DNA from: Actinomycetota bacterium
GTDB lineage: Bacteria; Actinomycetota; Acidimicrobiia; Acidimicrobiales; CADCSY01
Assembly: GCA_016781135.1 (NCBI GenBank)
Contig: JADDQY010000013.1
Span: 1 to 36,247, forward strand
DNA: 36,247 nt
Direction of reading: 5' to 3'
The translations under genes were made by a program, and so were the position numbers. The notes under the pieces were generated by a model. The model did not search any database. It had not been told where the DNA came from and saw nothing but the letters and a program-made list of their open reading frames with translations. Of the stretch, positions 7,562-14,703 are shown in pieces; the first letter of the stretch is position 1, and every line of letters starts with the position of its first letter.

Positions 7562-8854
7562 CTACCCGGCAGCTGCGGCGGAGCGCCGCAGCCCGTCGAC
7601 GGCGGCGAAGAAGCCGGGGAAGGTCTTGGCCACGCAGGACGGGTCGGCGATCTCGATGCCCGGCTCCCGTAGCCCGAGAAGGGTGAAGCTCATGGCCATG
7701 CGGTGGTCGTGGTAGGTCTCGATGCGCGCCGGCCGAGGACGGCCGGGCCGCACCGTGAACCCGTCGGCCTCCTCGATGGCGTCGATCCCGCAGCGGCGAA
7801 GCTCGCCCACCACCGCAGCGATGCGGTCGGTCTCCTTGCGCCGAATGAACCCGATCCCGCGCACCCGCGTGGGGGACGAGGCGAACACCGCCACCGCCGC
7901 CAGCGTCTGGGCGACGTCGGAGCAGTCGGCCATGTCGACCTCGACTCCCCGCAGGTCGTCGCCGGAGCTGACCTCGACGGCTCCCTCCTCCCAGCGAACC
8001 CGTGCCCCCATGGTGTCGAGGATGTCGACGAAGGCCAGATCGCCCTGCGCCGACGCACGCCCGAGACCCGGTACTCGCACCCGGCCCCCGCAGATGACGG
8101 CAGCGGCGAAGAAGTAGGACGCGGCGCTGGCGTCAGGCTCAATCCGGTAGCGCCGACCGCGATAGCGGCCGGCGTCCACGGTGACCCCAGACTCGACGTT
8201 GCCGGCGACCTGGGCCCCGAAGGCCTCCATGACCGCGAGGGTGAGCTCCAGGTACGGCCGTGACACCGTGGGGGGCTCCAGCTCGAGGTGCAGCCCCTCG
8301 GCCATGGCCGGCGCGCTCAACAGCAGTCCGGAGGCGAACTGACTGGACGCTGATCCCGGAACCCGCACCGTCCCTCCCTTCAGTCCCGAGGCGACCACGC
8401 TCACGGGGAGGTGGCCGGCCGCCGCCTCCTCCTCGACCACGGCGCCGAGCCGGCGGAGGGCGCCCAGGGTCGGACCCATGGGCCGGTGCCGCAACGGTGG
8501 AAGGCCATCGAGCCGGTAACGACCCTGGCCGAGCGCCAGCACCGGCAGCACGAAGCGAGCGGTGGTGCCCGACAGCCGGGCGTCGAGCTCGACCGGTCCG
8601 GGGTCGAGCCGGCCCCCTCGACCCTCCACGGCGATCTCGCTCGCCGAGGTGTCGATGCTGACCGGTATCCCGAGGCGGACCAGGGAGTCGGCCATCGCCT
8701 CGGTGTCCTCGGCGCTGAGGGCGCCTTCGAGTGTCGAGCACCCCTCGGCCAGGGCGGCCACCACCAAGGCCCGGTTGGTGATGCTCTTCGACCCCGGGAC
8801 CACCACCGCGGCGTCGAGGGGTCCCTCGATCGGCTCGACCAACTGCACCGTCAC
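7562..8854 (-). CDS. aroA: 3-phosphoshikimate 1-carboxyvinyltransferase (EPSP synthase)
   Basis: AroA joins phosphoenolpyruvate to shikimate 3-phosphate in the chorismate pathway. Conserved blocks are PGSKSITNRAL at about 20-30 (catalytic Lys), LSGTTARFVLP, SSQFASGLLL, FIRRKETDRIA and the near-C-terminal YHDHRMAMSF. The protein is 430 residues, a normal length. At the position of E. coli Pro101, next to the glyphosate/PEP site, the residue is Phe (GTTARF); a Phe also occurs there in mycobacterial AroA as I recall. The start is uncertain: GTG at 8854 was chosen, another GTG lies two codons inside, and neither has a clear ribosome-binding site. The gap after tyrA is 73 bases. It belongs to the aroH-tyrA-aroA-cmk-plsC operon. 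Confidence 0.95.
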   Translation of the reverse strand: MTVQLVEPIEGPLDAAVVVPGSKSITNRALVVAALAEGCSTLEGALSAEDTEAMADSLVRLGIPVSIDTSASEIAVEGRGGRLDPGPVELDARLSGTTARFVLPVLALGQGRYRLDGLPPLRHRPMGPTLGALRRLGAVVEEEAAAGHLPVSVVASGLKGGTVRVPGSASSQFASGLLLSAPAMAEGLHLELEPPTVSRPYLELTLAVMEAFGAQVAGNVESGVTVDAGRYRGRRYRIEPDASAASYFFAAAVICGGRVRVPGLGRASAQGDLAFVDILDTMGARVRWEEGAVEVSSGDDLRGVEVDMADCSDVAQTLAAVAVFASSPTRVRGIGFIRRKETDRIAAVVGELRRCGIDAIEEADGFTVRPGRPRPARIETYHDHRMAMSFTLLGLREPGIEIADPSCVAKTFPGFFAAVDGLRRSAAAAG

Positions 8855-8927
8855 CGCCGTGCCCGCCAGGAGGCCGGTGTGGACCAGATCCGCACGTCGG
8901 CTGACTGGCGGAGGCCTGCCGGCGCCT

Positions 8928-10001
8928 TCACACCAACCTCCTCGAGGGGTGGTAGCCGCGAGCGCCGAGGGCCACGGCCAGACGCTCCACCACCCCGGCA
9001 TCGACCAGGAGGATGGCCACACCGGCTTCCCCTTCACTGGAGTGGGCGATCTCGAGGTCGTCGATGTTGACGCCCAGCTCGGTGGCCAGCGTGGTGATCT
9101 CGGCCAGCACGCCGAGACGGTCGGGCACCGGCACCCGCAGCTCGGCCATCCGCCCAGGCTCGGCGACCCGGGCGGGAAGGTTCATCCGGGCGGCTCGCGC
9201 CTGCTCGAGGGCGGCCAGCAGCCCGGCTCGGTCGCCGGCCGCCACCAACGCCCGCACCTCGGCCAGCGCCTGCTCCAGCGACCCGAGCAGCTCAACGATG
9301 GCCGGGGCGTTCTCGGCGCAGATGTCGGGCCAGATGCCCGGATGACCGGCGGCCACCCGGGTCATGTCGCGGAAGCCCCCGGCGGCCAGGCGCAACAGCA
9401 CCCCGTGCTCATCGGCCCGTCCGCTGGCCAGGCGCATGAGGGCGGCGGCGGTGAGGTGGGGCACGTGCGACACCATGGCCACCAGGCGGTCGTGGTGATC
9501 GGGCGCCAGCTCGACCACCTCGGCGCCAAGCGAGGTGACCACCGAGCGCACCAGCGAGTGCCCCGCCGGATGGGTGGTCGTCACCGGGGTGAGCGCCCAG
9601 ACCGCACCGGAGAACAGCGATGGGTCGGCCCCGGCGACACCTTCCTGCTCACTGCCGGCCATCGGATGGCCACCGACGAAGCGCGGGTGGTCGACCGACC
9701 GCACGATCGACGCCTTGGTGCTGCCGACGTCGGTGACCACGCCCGGCCCCTCGAGCGCCACCGCCGCCTCGGCGGCCACGGCACCGACGGGGGTGGCGAC
9801 GAAGGTCACCTCAGTGTCGGCGTCGGTGCCGACCTGGTCGAGCGCGCCCAGAGCCAGCGCCTGCGCCGCTCGTTCCGGGTCGCGGTCACGCCCGGTCACG
9901 TGCCACCCCCGAGCCCGCAGCGCCATCCCGATGGACGCTCCGATCAGCCCGGTGCCGACCACCGTCGCCCGGCGGCGGGGCTCGTCAACCGGAGAGGTCA
10001 T
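8928..10001 (-). CDS. tyrA: Prephenate dehydrogenase with C-terminal ACT domain
   Basis: This 357-residue protein converts prephenate to 4-hydroxyphenylpyruvate for tyrosine synthesis. An NAD(P)-binding glycine motif GTGLIGASIG sits at 16-25, followed by the prephenate dehydrogenase signatures VTDVGSTK, GGHPMAGSE and SHVPHL. From about residue 285 the sequence changes to an ACT domain (ELRVPVPDRLGVLAEITT), the usual site for tyrosine feedback. The ATG at 10001 lies inside the last 17 bases of aroH, so the two are translationally linked. Together with aroH it converts chorismate to the tyrosine precursor. Confidence 0.95.
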   Translation of the reverse strand: MTSPVDEPRRRATVVGTGLIGASIGMALRARGWHVTGRDRDPERAAQALALGALDQVGTDADTEVTFVATPVGAVAAEAAVALEGPGVVTDVGSTKASIVRSVDHPRFVGGHPMAGSEQEGVAGADPSLFSGAVWALTPVTTTHPAGHSLVRSVVTSLGAEVVELAPDHHDRLVAMVSHVPHLTAAALMRLASGRADEHGVLLRLAAGGFRDMTRVAAGHPGIWPDICAENAPAIVELLGSLEQALAEVRALVAAGDRAGLLAALEQARAARMNLPARVAEPGRMAELRVPVPDRLGVLAEITTLATELGVNIDDLEIAHSSEGEAGVAILLVDAGVVERLAVALGARGYHPSRRLV

Positions 10002-10344
10002 CGCGCAGGGTGCTGGCCCCCTCGAGGTAGACGTGACGCAGCTCCGCCCGGCTCCTCGACGTGTCGAAGTGCATGAGCACCCTGATGCAGCGGGGCGTCG
10101 CGTCGACGATCGAGAGCTCGCGGGCACACAGCATCGGAACGTCACCCAGTCCGATGGTGCGAGCGGCGGTGGCGGGGAAGGCGGAGTTCAGGTCGTCGGT
10201 GGCGGTGAAGACGATGCTCACCAGGTCGTCGTGGTCGATGTGGTTGCGGAGGAACATCTCCTCCAACAGCGCCACCACTCGGGCACGGATGTGTTCAGGC
10301 GTGTCGTCGTCGACCGTGGTCGCTCCTCGCAGCGCCCTCAGCAC
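9985..10344 (-). CDS. aroH: Chorismate mutase, AroH class
   Basis: This 119-residue protein matches the Bacillus AroH-type chorismate mutase, a trimeric pseudo-alpha/beta barrel that rearranges chorismate to prephenate. Recognisable active-site segments are LRALRGATTV (N-terminal Arg), VPMLCARELSI and RCIRVLMHF (the Arg that stabilises the transition state). The length is normal. The start is GTG at 10344, exactly six bases after TAGCAT, so the operon message is probably leaderless. It overlaps tyrA by 17 bases and heads the operon aroH-tyrA-aroA-cmk-plsC. Confidence 0.95.
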   Translation of the reverse strand: MLRALRGATTVDDDTPEHIRARVVALLEEMFLRNHIDHDDLVSIVFTATDDLNSAFPATAARTIGLGDVPMLCARELSIVDATPRCIRVLMHFDTSRSRAELRHVYLEGASTLRDDLSG

Positions 10345-10350
10345 ACGCCG

Positions 10351-10356
10351 ATGCTA
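10351..10356 (-). promoter_or_regulatory. Leaderless promoter -10 for the aroH operon
   Basis: TAGCAT on the minus strand, then six bases (CGGCGT), then GTG. It lies in the 160-base gap after rluB. No attenuator-like leader peptide precedes aroH, which fits a leaderless transcript. Confidence 0.65.
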
Positions 10357-10504
10357 GAGGCCACGGTCGACGCGTCTCCGGTTCTTGTCGCCGGTGGCCG
10401 ACCCACTCGGCCTTGGTCGCAGGCTTGCTTGCGCTCGTGGGCGGAGACGATCTCGAACGTGGTAGCCCTCGCCAATGCCGGGGCGAGTTCCCCCGATCGG
10501 GACG
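10357..10504 (-). other. Intergenic gap rluB-aroH with weak inverted repeats
   Basis: The rest of the gap holds a palindrome CCCGATCGGG just after the rluB stop and a 6-base-pair hairpin CTCGCC/GGCGAG with an 8-base loop at 10468-10487. Neither is followed by a T-run, so termination here is only possible, not shown. No ORF or RNA gene is recognised. Confidence 0.3.
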
Positions 10505-11254
10505 TCACCGAGGAGCAGCGCTGCGCTGCTCACCGGCGGCCGCCGCCTGCTCGAGGAAACGCACCTCTGCAGGGGTGAGCGGACGCCACGTCCCCGGGGC
10601 CAGCGACGGGTCGGCCAGGGGCCCGATGCGGAAGCGGGCCAGGCGCACCACGGGATGGCCCACCGCCTCGCACATCCGTCGGACCTGGCGGTTGCGCCCC
10701 TCGTGGATGACCAGGCGCAGCAGATCGGGCGGCGTGAACACCACCCGGGCGGGGCTGGTGGGGCCGTCGTCGAGCTCAACCCCCTCCCGGAGCCGCCGTA
10801 GAGCGGCGGGCGACGGCGTCCCCTGGACCTTGGCCAGGTAGGCCTTCTCGACGCCGATCGAGGGATGGGTGAGGCGGAAGGCGAGATCGCCGTCGTTGGT
10901 GAGCAGGAGCAGACCCTCGGTGTCGGCGTCGAGGCGCCCCACCGGGAACACCCTCGGCTCACGCGGCACCAAGTCGACCACCGTCGGCCGCCCCTGGGGG
11001 TCCGACGCCGTGGACACCACCCCTGCAGGCTTGTTCAACAGGTAGTGGACCACCCCTGGGCGCACCGCCAGCGGCACCCCGTCGACTGCCACCTCGTCGT
11101 GGTCGGGGTCGATGCGTCGGCCGGCGATCGCCACCTCCCCGTTGACGGTGACGCGGCCGGCGCTCACCAGCGCGTCGCAGACCCGCCGGCTGCCCACGCC
11201 CCGGCGGGCCAGGACCTTCTGGAGGCGCTCGCCAGGATACTCGGCCGAGGTCAT
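10505..11254 (-). CDS. rluB: 23S rRNA pseudouridine synthase, RluB/RsuA family
   Basis: This 249-residue protein begins with an S4 RNA-binding domain (ERLQKVLARRGVGSRR) and continues as a RsuA/RluB-type pseudouridine synthase. The catalytic motif is GRLDADTEGLLLLTND, with the Asp that attacks uridine, and the conserved EGRNRQVRRM block follows. In the scpA-scpB context this is usually RluB, acting on U2605 of 23S rRNA; RsuA/RluE specificity cannot be excluded. The ATG at 11254 overlaps the scpB stop by four bases (ATGA). Confidence 0.92.
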   Translation of the reverse strand: MTSAEYPGERLQKVLARRGVGSRRVCDALVSAGRVTVNGEVAIAGRRIDPDHDEVAVDGVPLAVRPGVVHYLLNKPAGVVSTASDPQGRPTVVDLVPREPRVFPVGRLDADTEGLLLLTNDGDLAFRLTHPSIGVEKAYLAKVQGTPSPAALRRLREGVELDDGPTSPARVVFTPPDLLRLVIHEGRNRQVRRMCEAVGHPVVRLARFRIGPLADPSLAPGTWRPLTPAEVRFLEQAAAAGEQRSAAPR

Positions 11255-11856
11255 GGGATGGAGGCAGGAGGAGGTCGTAGCCCCTGTTCGAAAGCTTCCA
11301 CGGTGTCGGGGCCGGGGACGAACTCGGCGAGGGGCGGTAGCTCGCTGAGCGAGTCGAGCCCGAGCTTCTCCAAGAACATGGTGGTGGTGCCGAACAGCGC
11401 CGCCTGGCCTGGTCCGGGGTCCCGGGCCACCTCCTCGACGTAACCCCGCACCTGGAGGGTGCGCATGACCCCGTCGACGTTGACGCCTCGGACGGCGGCG
11501 ACTTGGGCGCGGGAGATGGGCTGCTTGTAGGCGACGATGGCCAGGGTCTCCAAGGCGGCGGCCGAGAGCCGGCTCGATTGACCCTCGAGCACGAAGCGCT
11601 CGACGTAGGCATCGAGGTCGGGCGCGCTCTGCAGCTGCCAACCCCCCGCCACCCGCACGAGGACGAACCCTCGCTCGGTGGCGGTGTAGTGGGCGGCCAG
11701 GCGCCGGCAGACCTCGTCGACGTCTGGCGGGGCCAGCTCGAGGAGCTGGCCCAGCTGTGCCGGCGTCACCGGGCTCTCGGCCACCATGAGGACCGCCTCG
11801 AGGGCGCGGCGGGCTTCGGCGCCCGAGGACGAGGGTCCGAGGGACGCTTCGCTCAC
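11251..11856 (-). CDS. scpB: Segregation and condensation protein B
   Basis: This 201-residue protein is the winged-helix kleisin-associated subunit of the SMC-ScpAB complex, which compacts and segregates the chromosome. Two winged-helix repeats are visible, with the diagnostic segments ALETLAIVAYKQPISRAQV and RGVNVDGVMRTL. The GTG start at 11856 overlaps the scpA stop by four bases. A short disordered N-terminal segment precedes the first helix. The smc gene is not in the window. Length and motifs are ordinary. Confidence 0.95.
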   Translation of the reverse strand: MSEASLGPSSSGAEARRALEAVLMVAESPVTPAQLGQLLELAPPDVDEVCRRLAAHYTATERGFVLVRVAGGWQLQSAPDLDAYVERFVLEGQSSRLSAAALETLAIVAYKQPISRAQVAAVRGVNVDGVMRTLQVRGYVEEVARDPGPGQAALFGTTTMFLEKLGLDSLSELPPLAEFVPGPDTVEAFEQGLRPPPASIP

Positions 11857-12644
11857 CCGTGGACGGCGGCTGCGCCAACCAATCGGGGACCGTCGGCAGG
11901 AGACGGACCGATCCAGGTGACCACGATGTCGCCGAAGCGGTCGGCCTGGTCGAGCTCGATCAGGCCGGACTTGCACAGCTCCAGCAGGGCCAGGAAGCGC
12001 ACCACCACGGCGAGGCGTTCGCCGAGCCCGGCGGTGAGCGATCGGAACGTCGTGCGCCCGGCGCCGGGAAGCGAGCGGGAGAGTTCGGCCACCGTGTCGC
12101 TCACGCTCTCTCGCACCATGGCCAGGTGGGCGGTGGGCACCCGGGGTACGGGCTTGGGCGCGCTCGCCCGCAGGAACGCCGACCGCACGTCGTTGGCACC
12201 GACGCCGGCAAGGAGATCGGGAGCCAGGGCCGAGAAGCGCTCCCCCGGACCGGTGCGCCGCGGCAGCGAGCGTCGAGCCCGGTCCTCGAGGGCCGCCAGC
12301 GCGGCGGCGGCGTCCTTGAAGGTCTTGCACTCGAGCAGCCGAGCGAGGAGCGCGTCGCGCTCCTCCCACACGCCCAGCTCGTCGTCGACGTCGACCTCCG
12401 AGGGACTGGGGAGCAGCCGCTTGGCCTTGAGCTCGACCAGGGTGGCGGCGATGAGCAGGAACTCGGTGGCCACCTCCAGATCAACCGCGAGCTGGTCGTG
12501 GCGGAGCCGTTCGAGCTCGGCGAGGTAGCCGTCGACGATCGTCGACAGGGACACCTCGTAGAGGTCGAGCTCCTCGCCGAGGATCAGGTGCAACAGCAGG
12601 TCGAAGGGCCCCTCGAACACCGGCGTGCGGACCTCGTAGGGCAC
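11853..12644 (-). CDS. scpA: Segregation and condensation protein A (kleisin)
   Basis: This 263-residue protein is the kleisin that bridges the SMC head domains. The N-terminal signature VFEGPFDLLLHLI is present and begins within eight residues of the start. The helical segment ATEFLLIAATLVELKAKRLLP follows, and the C-terminal winged helix ends near the stop. The GTG at 12644 is exactly six bases after TACCCT, which favours leaderless translation and fixes this start. The operon order scpA-scpB-rluB is shared by Actinobacteria and Firmicutes. Divergent from trpS. Confidence 0.95.
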   Translation of the reverse strand: MPYEVRTPVFEGPFDLLLHLILGEELDLYEVSLSTIVDGYLAELERLRHDQLAVDLEVATEFLLIAATLVELKAKRLLPSPSEVDVDDELGVWEERDALLARLLECKTFKDAAAALAALEDRARRSLPRRTGPGERFSALAPDLLAGVGANDVRSAFLRASAPKPVPRVPTAHLAMVRESVSDTVAELSRSLPGAGRTTFRSLTAGLGERLAVVVRFLALLELCKSGLIELDQADRFGDIVVTWIGPSPADGPRLVGAAAVHG

Positions 12645-12650
12645 GCCGCC

Positions 12651-12656
12651 AGGGTA
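12651..12656 (-). promoter_or_regulatory. Leaderless promoter -10 for scpA-scpB-rluB
   Basis: TACCCT on the minus strand followed by GGCGGC and the GTG of scpA. It is back to back with the trpS -10 at 12687-12692 on the other strand; 30 bases separate the two hexamers. Confidence 0.65.
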
Positions 12657-12686
12657 ATGGCCCCCTGCCGCAGGTCGGTGGACCTC

Positions 12687-12692
12687 TACGAT
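12687..12692 (+). promoter_or_regulatory. Leaderless promoter -10 for trpS
   Basis: TACGAT on the plus strand followed by six bases and GTG at 12699. This supports GTG 12699 over an in-frame ATG at 12657, which lies upstream of the -10 box and would not be transcribed from it. Confidence 0.65.
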
Positions 12693-12698
12693 CGCCCG

Positions 12699-13688
12699 GT
12701 GGCGCGCGTTTTCTCAGGGATCCAGCCGAGCGGTGACATGCACCTCGGCAACTACCTCGGCGCCCTACGGCAGTTCGCCTTCGACCAGTACGACCACGAC
12801 GCCGTCTTCTGCATCGTCGACCTCCACGCGCTGACCGTGCCACAGGACCCGGGCGAGCTGCGACGTCGCACGCTGGAGGCGGCTCGAATCCACATGGCGG
12901 CCGGGCTCGACCCATCCGTCTGCACCCTGTTCGTACAGAGCCACGTGCACGAGCACGCTGAGCTCTCGTGGCTCATGGAGTGCACCGCCAGCGTCGGCGA
13001 GCTGCGTCGCATGACCCAGTTCAAGGAGAAGGCTGACAAGGCGAGCGACCAGGAGTTCGTCGCCGCCGCCTTGTTCACCTACCCGGCGCTGATGGCGGCG
13101 GACATCCTCCTCTACGAAGCCGACCGAGTACCGGTGGGTGCGGACCAGCGCCAGCACCTGGAGCTGGCACGGGACCTGGCCTTACGTTTCAACCACCGCT
13201 TCGGTGACACCTTCGTGGTCCCCACCGCAGCCGTTCCCCGGGTCGGGGCACGGATCATGGACCTTCAACGGCCGACGGAGAAGATGTCGAAGTCGGTGAT
13301 CTCACCCCAGGGCACGGTGGGACTGCTGGAGGACGCCGCCTCCATCGTCCGCAAGATCCGCCGGGCGGTCACCGACACCGAGGTCGAGGTCCGCTACGAC
13401 CCACAGGCCAAGCCCGGGGTGTCGAACCTGCTGACCATCCTCGGCGCCACCACCGGGGAGGACCCCGAGCGGCTCGCCCGGCGCTACCACCAGTACGGCG
13501 AGCTCAAGGCCGACTGCGCCGAGGCGGTTGTGGCCCTGCTCGAACCGATCCAGGCCCGCTACGCCGAGTTGGCTGCCGATCCGGCCGGCACCGCCGCCGT
13601 CCTGGCCGAGGGGGTGGGCAAGGCCCGAGCCGTCGCCGCCCCTGTCCTGGACCGGGCCCGCGCCGCCGTCGGCCTTCTTCCCCGCTGA
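12699..13688 (+). CDS. trpS: Tryptophanyl-tRNA synthetase
   Basis: This 329-residue class Ic aminoacyl-tRNA synthetase charges tRNA-Trp. The N-terminal FSGIQPSGDMHLGNYLGA block includes the HIGH-equivalent HLGN (15-18), and KMSKS is at 195-199; the tryptophan-pocket region VGADQRQHLELARDLA is typical. The start was placed at GTG 12699 because the family begins directly with the FSGIQPSG strand and because of the leaderless -10 box; a start at ATG 12657 would add 14 residues of non-conserved sequence. It is a single plus-strand gene, divergent from scpA and convergent with the M50 protease gene. Confidence 0.96.
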   Translation: MARVFSGIQPSGDMHLGNYLGALRQFAFDQYDHDAVFCIVDLHALTVPQDPGELRRRTLEAARIHMAAGLDPSVCTLFVQSHVHEHAELSWLMECTASVGELRRMTQFKEKADKASDQEFVAAALFTYPALMAADILLYEADRVPVGADQRQHLELARDLALRFNHRFGDTFVVPTAAVPRVGARIMDLQRPTEKMSKSVISPQGTVGLLEDAASIVRKIRRAVTDTEVEVRYDPQAKPGVSNLLTILGATTGEDPERLARRYHQYGELKADCAEAVVALLEPIQARYAELAADPAGTAAVLAEGVGKARAVAAPVLDRARAAVGLLPR

Positions 13689-13711
13689 CGGCGATTACCC
13701 CCCGCCGGGTT

Positions 13712-14359
13712 CTACAGCAACCGGGAGTAGAGGTCGATCGCCGGACGGAAGACGCCCGCCAGGGTGCCGGGCAGGGCGAACACGATCAACAGCAGCACGC
13801 CGAACGACCACTGGCGGAGCTTCAGCCAGGTGGGCCACCAGCTGGTAGGAAGCACCCGCTCGATCATGGCCGAGCCGTCGAGCGGCGGGATAGGCAGCAG
13901 GTTGAACACGGCCAGGACCACGTTGATGAACCCGAAGAAGAACACGATGCGGGCCCCGAGCGACGGCTCGATGGCGACGCTGCCGCCACCGAAGCGCCGT
14001 ACCTCGAAGAAGCTCCGGTACACGACCACCGCCAGCAGAGCCAGGACGATGTTGACCGCCGGTCCCACCAGGCTCACGTAGAGCGAGTGCTGGCGGGGGT
14101 TGCGCAGACGGCTGGGCTGGACCGGTACGGGCTTGGCGTAGCCGAACGCTCCGAGCCCGCTGAGGGCGAGCATGGCGGGGAGGATCACGGTGCCGAACGG
14201 GTCGACGTGGCGCAGCGGGTTGAGCGTGAGGCGGCCCGCCTCCTTGGCGGTGTCGTCGCCGTACCACAGCGCCACCACGCCATGGGAGACCTCGTGGAGG
14301 ATGACCGACGGCACCAGGACACCCACCACCAGGGCGACCTGCACCCAGTCGACGTTCAC
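13712..14359 (-). CDS. Site-2 protease-like (M50) membrane metalloprotease
   Basis: This 215-residue integral membrane protein has the zinc motif HEVSHG (HExxH) in the first transmembrane helix and the second metal-ligand region NLLPIPPLDGS (NPxPPLDG type) near residue 163. The intervening segment SLVGPAVNIVLALLAV is also characteristic. It lacks a PDZ domain, so it belongs to the small YwhC/Rv-type branch of site-2 proteases, whose substrates are generally unknown. GTG at 14359 is chosen; it lies four bases after the stop of the dksA-like gene, so the two are probably co-translated. An upstream ATG would overlap the zinc-finger gene and add non-conserved residues. Confidence 0.88.
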   Translation of the reverse strand: MNVDWVQVALVVGVLVPSVILHEVSHGVVALWYGDDTAKEAGRLTLNPLRHVDPFGTVILPAMLALSGLGAFGYAKPVPVQPSRLRNPRQHSLYVSLVGPAVNIVLALLAVVVYRSFFEVRRFGGGSVAIEPSLGARIVFFFGFINVVLAVFNLLPIPPLDGSAMIERVLPTSWWPTWLKLRQWSFGVLLLIVFALPGTLAGVFRPAIDLYSRLL

Positions 14360-14363
14360 CCGG

Positions 14364-14699
14364 TCAACGTCGGGAGGCGCAGTCGATGCAGTACCGGGTG
14401 GCAGGCATGGCCTCGAGCCGCGCCTCCCCGATCTCGACATCGCACTGCTCACACCTGCCGTAGACGCCGTCGTCGAGCTTTTGCAGGGCTCGATCGACGT
14501 CGGTCAGGGCATCCTGCAGGTTGTTGGCCAGCACCTGGTGCTCGCCCTTCTCGGCCGCCACCTGACCCGAGTCGGCGAAGTTCTCGTCGAAGGCCATGCC
14601 CTCGCCGCCCACCCCCAGATCGGCGAGCTGGCGGCGCAGGTGGTCGCGCTCGTCGCACAGGGCGGTGCGGAGGTTGCGGAGCGCGTCGCTGGTCAGCAC
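14364..14699 (-). CDS. DksA/TraR-type zinc-finger protein
   Basis: This 111-residue protein has an N-terminal helical half and a C-terminal TraR/DksA zinc finger with the CxxC-x17-CxxC arrangement (CEQC then CIDC), plus the family phrases LQKLDDGVYGRCEQC and RYCIDC. Proteins of this type bind the RNA polymerase secondary channel; actinobacterial members are short and often called RbpA-unrelated DksA homologues. The two acidic coiled-coil tip residues of E. coli DksA are not obviously preserved, so (p)ppGpp synergy cannot be assumed. The GTG start is six bases after TACCCT. It is followed after four bases by the M50 protease gene. Confidence 0.87.
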   Translation of the reverse strand: MLTSDALRNLRTALCDERDHLRRQLADLGVGGEGMAFDENFADSGQVAAEKGEHQVLANNLQDALTDVDRALQKLDDGVYGRCEQCDVEIGEARLEAMPATRYCIDCASRR

Positions 14700-14703
14700 T
14701 CGT

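Noticed and set aside
8562..10076. Plus-strand open frame of 504 codons
   Set aside because: It lies antisense to aroA, tyrA and aroH, is rich in Gly/His/Arg/Pro as GC-rich shadow frames are, and shows no domain motif.
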